A DNA stretch of 64,000 nt from Blastococcus_B deserti (GTDB taxonomy: Bacteria; Actinomycetota; Actinomycetes; Mycobacteriales; Geodermatophilaceae). Below, piece after piece: positions 58,817 to 64,000 of this stretch. Location of the stretch: NCBI RefSeq assembly GCF_042682525.1, contig NZ_JBHUHP010000016.1:282007-346006 (forward strand), read 5' to 3'. The position numbers were made by a program, and so were the translations under genes. Numbering within the stretch: position 1 is the stretch's first letter; every line of letters begins with the position of its first letter. A model generated the notes under the pieces. It did no database searches. It was not told the DNA's origin and was given only the letters and a program-made list of their open reading frames with translations.

Positions 58817-59947
58817 TCAGCCCCGGGAGAGAGCGACCGGCTGCCAGCGGTCCTCCGTCTCCTCCACCGGGGGCTCGGGCCGAGCCGGCCGGCCGAACAG
58901 CCACCCCTGCCCCAGGTCGGCACCCAGTGCGGTGACCTCCTCGGCCAGCTGCTCGGTCTCGATCCCCTCGGCGACGACGACGGCTCCCAGCTGGTGGGCC
59001 AGCTCGACCAGCGCCCGGAGGACCGTGCGGGCGCCGTCGTCCGGGAGCTCCTGGACCAGCCCCTTGTCCAGCTTGACCACCTCCGGCCGGACGGCGGCCA
59101 GCAGCGAGAGGCTGGACCAGCCGGCGGCGACGTGGTCCAGGGCCACGCGCCAGCCCAGCGAGCGGTAGTGCTCCAGCACCGAGACGAGGTGCCCGCGGTC
59201 GGCGATGGCGTGCGACTCGACCACCTCGACGACCAGCTGCCCGGGCGCGATACCGGCGTCGTGCACGGCACGCTCCGTGCTCGCGAGACAGACCTGGGGC
59301 CGGTAGATCGACGTCGGGTGGACGTTGATGAACAGGTCGGCACCGCCGAGCCAGTCCGCCGCGCCGACGACGGCGGACTCGCGGCCGATCCGGTCCAGAC
59401 GATCCAGCCAGCCGGCCTGCTCGGCCACGAAGAAGAGGTCGCCGCCACCCACCTCCCGGCCGTCGACCACGCCGCGCAGCAGCGCCTCGTGGGCCACGAC
59501 CGAGCGGTCGGCCAGGGAGACGATCGGCTGGTAGACCGACCAGAGCTCCGCCTCGGCCAGGACGCCCACCTCGACGGTGACGCCGCGGCGGGCGAGCTCG
59601 ACGGCGAGGGTCGGGGCGGTGAGCAGCCGGGCGGTGAGGGCGGCACCCTCCCCCGGCGGGTCGGTGACCACGCGCACCGCCTCGGTCTCGGCGGCGGTGA
59701 GCTCGCGCGCGAGCCGCTGGAAGAGGACGTCGAGGCGCCGCCCGCCGCGGTCGTCGAGGAGCTCGGCCAGGTGCGGCGACGAGTGCACGGTCACGCCCAT
59801 CGCCGTGGCCAGGCGCGCCACCGTCGGCAGGACGTGGTCGATGGAGGTGGCGAGCAGCGCTCGGGTCGCCGGGCCCGGGACCTCCCAGTTCCCCCGGCAG
59901 CCGCAGACCCCGCCGCAGATCGTTCCCACGTCCGCAGGATGACTCAC
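58817..59947 (-). CDS. Cytosolic EAL-domain protein, cysteine-rich N-terminus, degenerate catalytic loop
   Basis: 376 residues from GTG 59947. The N-terminus carries Cys11, Cys15 and Cys17 (ICGGVCGC), then a helical region to about 130. The EAL domain is at about 137-360: VYQPIVSLADRSVVAHEALLRG (Glu intact), FINVHP, VVEVVESHAI, then LDHVAAGWSSLSL where active enzymes have DDFGTGYSS (second Asp replaced by His), VVKLDKG and AEGIET. The altered loop suggests weak or absent hydrolysis and perhaps c-di-GMP binding. The cysteines hint at redox or metal sensing. Divergent from the TetR gene at 60068. Confidence 0.88.
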   Translation of the reverse strand: MSHPADVGTICGGVCGCRGNWEVPGPATRALLATSIDHVLPTVARLATAMGVTVHSSPHLAELLDDRGGRRLDVLFQRLARELTAAETEAVRVVTDPPGEGAALTARLLTAPTLAVELARRGVTVEVGVLAEAELWSVYQPIVSLADRSVVAHEALLRGVVDGREVGGGDLFFVAEQAGWLDRLDRIGRESAVVGAADWLGGADLFINVHPTSIYRPQVCLASTERAVHDAGIAPGQLVVEVVESHAIADRGHLVSVLEHYRSLGWRVALDHVAAGWSSLSLLAAVRPEVVKLDKGLVQELPDDGARTVLRALVELAHQLGAVVVAEGIETEQLAEEVTALGADLGQGWLFGRPARPEPPVEETEDRWQPVALSRG

Positions 59948-60012
59948 CGTTGGGCGCCCCGCGGGCAGGCGCGCGGCGGGGCCGCGGCGCCCTCGTCCGG
60001 GTGATCACACGG

Positions 60013-60032
60013 ACAACTCGCAGCCGAGTTGT
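60013..60032. promoter_or_regulatory. Probable TetR operator, 8-bp arms
   Basis: ACAACTCGCAGCCGAGTTGT has perfect 8-bp arms around four bases. It lies 36 bp before the TetR start, just upstream of an AT-rich run TATCTTTATTG that may be the -10 region, and 66 bp before the EAL start. Autoregulation, with control of the divergent EAL gene, is the simplest reading. Confidence 0.6.
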
Positions 60033-60067
60033 GGAACGTCCCTATCTTTATTGTCTAAGGTCAGCCC

Positions 60068-60682
60068 ATGTCCGCCGCTCTCTCCTCCGACGTCCGCCCG
60101 AGCCGGGGTGGACGCCCCCGCGATCCCAGCCGCGACGGGGTCATCCGCTCGGCGATCCTGCGACTGCTGGCCGACGTCGGCTACGGAGCGCTGACCATGG
60201 ACGCCGTCGCCTCGGAGGCCGGCGTCGGCAAGGCGACGATCTACCGTCGCTGGCGCACCAAGCAGGACCTGGTCGTCGACACGATCTCCGAGCTCAACCG
60301 CGCCCAGGCACAGCCGCCTGGCACCGGCTCGCTGGAGGGTGACCTCCGGGCGATGCTGCGGTCCCTGCTCGACATCGTCACCGGTCCGGCCGGCGCGGCG
60401 ACCCTGTCGCTGCTGTCGACCGTGCCGCACGAGCCCGCGCTCGCCGCCGCGTTCCGCCACGGCCCGCTGGTCGAGTGGCGCAACGTCTTCGAGCAGGTCT
60501 GGCAGGAGGCGCAGGCACGTGGCGAGGTCCCTGAGGGCGTCTCCGGCGCCCTGATCGGCGAGGCCGCGAGCGCACCGCTGGTACAGCGCTGGTTGCTCAC
60601 CGGCGAGCCGGTGGACCAGGCCTACGCGGACGAGGTGCTCGACTCCGTCGTCCTCCCGCTGATCCGCAACGCCGCGGCCTGA
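60068..60682 (+). CDS. TetR-family regulator
   Basis: 204 residues. HTH: GRPRDPSRDGVIRSAILRLLADVGYGALTMDAVASEAGVGKATIYRRWRTKQDLV. The ligand domain (TetR_C_16-like) has ARGEVPEGVSGALIGEAASAPLVQRWLLTGEPVDQAYADEVLDSVVLPLIR. ATG 60068 with AAGG upstream. Targets are unknown; it shares its promoter region with the EAL gene. Confidence 0.92.
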   Translation: MSAALSSDVRPSRGGRPRDPSRDGVIRSAILRLLADVGYGALTMDAVASEAGVGKATIYRRWRTKQDLVVDTISELNRAQAQPPGTGSLEGDLRAMLRSLLDIVTGPAGAATLSLLSTVPHEPALAAAFRHGPLVEWRNVFEQVWQEAQARGEVPEGVSGALIGEAASAPLVQRWLLTGEPVDQAYADEVLDSVVLPLIRNAAA

Positions 60683-60707
60683 CGCCCGGTGCCGAGCGCA
60701 TTCGGGG

Positions 60708-61204
60708 TCACCAACCCTGGGTGCCGGCCTCGCCCTTGAACGGCCCGACGACCTCGTCGGTGATCCAGCCGCCGTAGAAGCCCCCGGCCTGCGGCCGCAC
60801 CTGCCGCCCATCGACGGTGGCCCGGTCGACCCGCCCGGGATAGAAGGCCAGCGCTCCGCGCAGGTGCTCGTACCCGGGGCTCGGGTCCTCGTACGACCAT
60901 GCGACGGCGGCCANNNNNNNNNNNNNNNNNNNNNNNNNNNGTAGGTGGCCGCGCCCTTCCACTCGCACCACGAGCCGCCCGGGGCCCGCTCCAGCAGGTC
61001 GAGGACGACGTCCTCGGGCGGGACGTAGTACACCGGCGGATGGCTGGTCTCGCACACGCGGACCGCACGGACGGTGTCGGCCAGGACCCGACCGCCGAGC
61101 TCCACGACGACGTGACGGGACGAGACCTCGGCCGACGGCGGCCGGGGATAGTCCCAGACCGACTCCTGCCCCGGCCCCACGGGGTCCCGCCGCAGCGGTG
61201 GCAC
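60708..61204 (-). CDS. DUF427 domain protein, interrupted by assembly gap
   Basis: From GTG 61204: VSSRHVVVELGGRVLADTVRAVRVCETSHPPVYYVPPEDVVLDLL and GSWCEWKGAATY form the first half of DUF427. The second half (AAVAWSYEDPSPGYEHLRGALAFYPGRVDRATVDG, then GGFYGGWITDEVVGPFKG) is in a different frame and ends at 60708. The 27 N at 60914-60940 fall exactly at the joint, and their length does not keep the frame. The gene is therefore probably intact and the gap length wrong. DUF427 proteins are small barrel proteins of unknown role. Confidence 0.8.
60914..60940. other. Assembly gap (27 N)
   Basis: Twenty-seven N inside the DUF427 gene. The frames on both sides are out of phase by the gap, so the true length is not 27 modulo 3. 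Confidence 0.98.
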
Positions 61205-61211
61205 CGGCTCT

Positions 61212-61442
61212 CTAGTCGTTGCGGTGCCGGATCTTCTGGACGACGGCGAACGTGACGAGCAGTCCGACCACGCCGGCGGCCGCCATGCCGGCCGGGGTCT
61301 GCAGGAACCGCTGGACGGCGTCCTTCCCCTTGGCCCGGAGTCGGGTCGGGCTGGTCCGGTAGGTCAGCTGGTCCAGGGTGGCGGCCAGCGACTCGCGGGC
61401 GGCGTCGATCTCCAGCTGGATCTGTCGTGGGTCGCGAGGCAC
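61212..61442 (-). CDS. DUF3618 membrane protein
   Basis: 76 residues from GTG 61442. VPRDPRQIQLEIDAARESLAATLDQLTYRTSP is the DUF3618 motif, followed by a single membrane helix near residues 48-66 (AAAGVVGLLVTFAVVQKI) and a short basic end. Such small envelope proteins are common in actinobacteria and their job is unknown. Encoded 7 bp upstream of the DUF427 gene, on the same strand. Confidence 0.85.
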   Translation of the reverse strand: MPRDPRQIQLEIDAARESLAATLDQLTYRTSPTRLRAKGKDAVQRFLQTPAGMAAAGVVGLLVTFAVVQKIRHRND

Positions 61443-61530
61443 GGCGACAGCCTGCCAGACCTTCCGCCGTCCAGCGCGTTCGGTGAGGGCAGGCACACCC
61501 TGGTGGGCTACTCATAGACTCCGGTACCGC

Positions 61531-61611
61531 GCGGGAGTGGTGTAACGGCAGCCACGCCAGACTTAGGATCTGGTGCCTTCGGGCGTGGGGGTTCGACTCC
61601 CCCCTCCCGCA
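61531..61611 (+). tRNA. tRNA-Leu (anticodon TAG)
   Basis: Acceptor GCGGGAG (61531-61537) pairs with CTCCCGC (61604-61610). The anticodon stem CCAGA/TCTGG holds loop CTTAGGA, anticodon TAG. The long variable arm GTGCCTTCGGGCGT is as expected of class II tRNA, and the T-loop is GTTCGACTC. CCA is not encoded (A73 at 61611 is followed by CTG). The integrase gene 96 bp downstream reads toward it. Confidence 0.95.
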
Positions 61612-61706
61612 CTGCAGTCGTCACGCGTTCGTCCAGGTCAGCGGGTTGCGCTGACGAGCGTCCACACCGAGGGGCACCGGCTGATACCGCGGTGATACTT
61701 CGGTGC

Positions 61707-62921
61707 TCATGACGGCGTTCCGCCGTAGATCAATGCGGCCACTTGGGTAGCCGCCTCGCGCTGCATCGTCGGCATCGCGTGCGAGTAGACGTCCAGGGTG
61801 ATCGAGATGGTGGCGTGCCCAAGCCGCTCGGACACGATCTTGGGATGGACCCCGGCGCGCAAGTAGAGCGTGGCGTGCGTATGCCGCAGGTCGTGCAGCC
61901 GGATGACCGGCGGCATCGCGTCGCCCAACTGTCGGGCCGCCGACGCCAATTGACGGCCGAACTCCCGGGACAGGCGCTCCGGGTGCCGCAGGCCGCCGTC
62001 GAGCCGGCCCAGCACGTAGGCGTCATCACGAGCCAGCGACAGGGACAAGGCGCCGCGCTGCGCCCGGTGCGCCCGCAGCGCGGCCAGCGTTCGCGGGTCC
62101 AGGTCGACTACGCGCGACCGACCGGACTTCGGCGGGCCCACATCGAGCTGCTGCCCCTCCCCCTTCGCCTTTACCAGGACGGCGGAGCGGCGGACGGCCA
62201 GCGTGCCGGCCTCGAAGTCGACATCGCCCCAGCGGACCGCGAGCGCCTCGCCGCGGCGCATGCCGGTCATGGCCAGCAGCAGCCACGCAGGGTAGAGCTC
62301 CGGGCGCTCCCGCTCGGACCAGTCGAGGAACGTGCGCAACTGCCCGGCGTCCCACGTGCGCATCTCGGGGCTCTTCGCCTGCTTCGCGGTGGGCGGTTTC
62401 GCCTTCGAGGCAGGGTTGACCGCAATGAGGCTGTCGTCGATCGCCGCGGCCAGCGCGCTGTGGATGATCGTGTGTATATAGCGCACCGTGCGAGCCCCAA
62501 GGCCGCCAGCGCCGTCGTGGCGGCCAGACGTCTCCAGCTGTCGGTACAGGGCGTTAAGCCGCGCGCCGGTGAGGGCGGCGAGTTTCACGTCGCCGATGTG
62601 CGGGACGACGTGCAAGCGGACGTTCTTCCGATAGGAGGCGACTGTCGTCGGCCCCTTGCGCAAACCGTCCAGCCATGTCGCGAAATGCTGCTCGACGGTC
62701 ATCCGTGACGGTGCGACGTGGGTGCCGCGGTCGATATTGGCCAACTGCTCACGCAAGGCCTCGGCCGCCGCCTTCCGCGTGTGGAAGCCACGGCGGAGCA
62801 CCTGCTTGCGGGTGCCGTCCGACTGGGGCGCCCAGTACTTGATCAGGAACCGCGGGCCCGCATTGGTGGCGTACTCGCTGATGCTGCCCTCGCCGGCCTG
62901 CCGTCGCCGCGACTTGGCCAT
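61707..62921 (-). CDS. Tyrosine recombinase/integrase of a tRNA-Leu element
   Basis: 404 residues from ATG 62921 (GAGAGGTAGGAAG upstream). An AP2-like arm-binding start (YATNAGPRFLIKYWAPQSDGTRKQVLRRGFHTRKAAAEAL), a core-binding SAM-like domain at about 75-165, and a catalytic domain at about 185-395 with GMRRGEALAVRWGDV (Arg), IRLHDLRHTHAT (HxxR), GHATISITLDVYSH (His and Tyr379). All catalytic residues are present. It ends 96 bp from tRNA-Leu, the standard layout of an integrase and its attachment site, so the element extends to the right. Confidence 0.95.
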   Translation of the reverse strand: MAKSRRRQAGEGSISEYATNAGPRFLIKYWAPQSDGTRKQVLRRGFHTRKAAAEALREQLANIDRGTHVAPSRMTVEQHFATWLDGLRKGPTTVASYRKNVRLHVVPHIGDVKLAALTGARLNALYRQLETSGRHDGAGGLGARTVRYIHTIIHSALAAAIDDSLIAVNPASKAKPPTAKQAKSPEMRTWDAGQLRTFLDWSERERPELYPAWLLLAMTGMRRGEALAVRWGDVDFEAGTLAVRRSAVLVKAKGEGQQLDVGPPKSGRSRVVDLDPRTLAALRAHRAQRGALSLSLARDDAYVLGRLDGGLRHPERLSREFGRQLASAARQLGDAMPPVIRLHDLRHTHATLYLRAGVHPKIVSERLGHATISITLDVYSHAMPTMQREAATQVAALIYGGTPS

Positions 62922-63348
62922 CTTCCTACCTCTCACACAAGCCTCCGGGACAGAATGCCGACCAGCCCAGCGGCCGCCCCGGGACTCGCAACCCCATAAC
63001 GGTCCCGCACGTGCGCACACACAATCACTCGCTACTGACAACCAGCGTGCTGTGGAGCGAAGCCCCTGATCGAGTCAGCACGCAGGCCTGCCAGCTCTCG
63101 GGCCGAGGCGACACCTACGGACCAAGTTCACCGGCGTGGGCTCGGATGTGCCACCCCGCAGTGCCAGCACGCCATGGTCGTTCGTGGCAGGTATCGGCGC
63201 CAGCCGCGGTCGCGCGTGACGCGCGGCGATCTACTGGACGAGGTCCACTTCTGGCATGGCTGATCGACCCTGCGGATCCGTCGCTCGGGCATGCCCAGAG
63301 CGTGCCCACAACTTCTGCAGTACTTCTCCAGTTCGGGCTTTCCGCCGG
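62922..63348. other. Intergenic stretch of 427 bp, no gene seen
   Basis: Upstream of the integrase. Frames here are short and have shadow-like composition (Arg/Ala/Pro/Gly). An excisionase or promoter control site would be expected here but I see none. Confidence 0.6.
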
Positions 63349-63861
63349 TCAGTCAGAGGGCGGACCTGCGGGCGACACCTGGCAGCCCAGCTCATCAGCG
63401 ATCCTCAGTGCGACCTCGGGCACCGTCAGGCCAACACGGTCCGCGGCGGCACGGGCGTAGAGGATCACGGCTGAGACGGCGTAGGTCCACAGCCGCGGTT
63501 CCCAACCGCCGGCTGCTCCCAGCAAATCCGGATGCAGTCCTCCGCGCATGCAGGCGGCGGCGTAGATGGCGTACTGGGTCCGGCGGCGCACGGTACGCCC
63601 GTCGAGCATGAGGTCGGCCAGATAGCGATCTGTGAGGCCCTCGTACTCCAGCCGTTCAGTGCCGGGCGGGCAGGCCAGGCCGAGCGCCGCCGCGGCGACC
63701 TCGAGCAGCGCGACGTCGGGTGTGAAGTGGCCGCGGACGTCGTGCGGAAGGACCGACACCATGAGCTCGAAGACATCGTCGTTTCCGCCCGCGAGGCCGG
63801 ACAAGATCGCGGCCTGCGCCATGCGGTGCAGCACGTCCGGATCCTCACGTCGCTTGGACAT
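63349..63861 (-). CDS. Hypothetical protein of the tRNA-Leu element
   Basis: 170 residues from ATG 63861; an open frame extends to 63948. Sequence: VLHRMAQAAILSGLAGGNDDVFELMVSVLPHDVRGHFTPDVALLEVAAAALG, then RRRTQYAIYAAACMRGGLHPDLLGAAGGWEPRLWTYAVSAVILYARAAADRVGLTVPEVALRIADELG. It looks like a helical regulatory or accessory protein of integrative elements; I do not recognise a family. The surrounding sequence is lower in GC than the rest of the window, as in the imported part. Confidence 0.6.
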   Translation of the reverse strand: MSKRREDPDVLHRMAQAAILSGLAGGNDDVFELMVSVLPHDVRGHFTPDVALLEVAAAALGLACPPGTERLEYEGLTDRYLADLMLDGRTVRRRTQYAIYAAACMRGGLHPDLLGAAGGWEPRLWTYAVSAVILYARAAADRVGLTVPEVALRIADELGCQVSPAGPPSD

Positions 63862-64000
63862 GGCGGAATCGTCCCGCGCGCATGCCGATCTGAACCCCCT
63901 TCTGCCTCGCGGTCCTTGTGACAACGAATTGGCGAACCGGAAGTGCAAGACGTGTAATCGGTTGCGATCTTGATCGCTGTCTTTGCGGATGAGAATGCTC

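Larger units (their letters stand above)
61600..64000. mobile_element. Left edge of an integrative element at tRNA-Leu
   Basis: tRNA-Leu with intact 3' end, integrase reading toward it, an unassigned gene, and a drop in GC toward 64000. The second attachment copy, cargo and any conjugation genes lie outside the window. The left boundary is set at the tRNA 3' end by convention. Confidence 0.7.

Noticed and set aside
63011..63460. Plus-strand frame of 149 codons upstream of the integrase
   Set aside because: Overlaps the better-supported minus-strand gene at 63349-63861 and has no family-like segments.

Overview
This is a very GC-rich actinobacterial chromosome segment with dense short-gap gene packing, many GTG starts and GGAG-type ribosome binding sites. 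Gene content (oligoribonuclease, DUF222/HNH endonuclease, lipoprotein L,D-transpeptidase, PutR-type PucR regulator, S8 protease with SGVTW repeats, DUF3618 and DUF427 proteins) fits a member of the Geodermatophilaceae (Blastococcus, Modestobacter, Geodermatophilus) or a close relative. That placement is inferred from protein character, not from a search.

Left part (1-7.5 kb): the end of a polytopic membrane protein, the oligoribonuclease gene orn, and tRNA-His. The 3' end of tRNA-His plus its terminator is repeated at 7451-7519. The 5.4 kb between carries a divergent cassette (PLP enzyme and MOSC protein on one side, XRE-cupin regulator and B3/4 protein on the other) and four damaged or doubtful genes. 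It looks like an old tRNA-associated insertion.

7.6-15.2 kb: a catabolic operon (MHS-type transporter, two-subunit transketolase, SDR) with a GntR/FCD regulator and a perfect 20-bp palindrome. Next comes a decayed lipid or ketone locus: thiolase and flavin-monooxygenase fragments around a TetR gene, then an acyl-CoA dehydrogenase with a TetR-type operator.

15.4-31.4 kb: an HNH endonuclease, a MoaD-like protein paired with a BNR-repeat protein, L,D-transpeptidase, tRNA-Lys, a K+ channel with RCK domains, an MFS carrier, a secreted CocE-type peptidase, a flavoprotein, and an ABC exporter preceded by an 11-bp tandem repeat.

31.5-41.6 kb: a mannitol-dehydrogenase-family enzyme, an MFS carrier, DUF488, the proline catabolism genes (proline dehydrogenase, P5C dehydrogenase) with a divergent PucR-type activator, heme oxygenase, SDR and polysaccharide deacetylase.

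41.8-46.3 kb: the most unusual locus. A secreted subtilase ends in 13 perfect SGVTW pentapeptides and is followed, 4 nt after its stop codon, by a membrane GAF-GGDEF-EAL protein.

46.3-61.5 kb: idi, hydrolases, a guanidino-enzyme-like protein, an AAA+ ATPase, acyl-CoA dehydrogenase with a thioesterase, STAS, aldo/keto reductase, phosphatase, a second EAL protein, TetR, DUF427 (interrupted by a 27-N assembly gap) and DUF3618.

Right end (61.5-64 kb): tRNA-Leu(UAG) followed by a tyrosine integrase pointing at it and an unassigned gene. This is one edge of an integrated element that continues beyond the window.
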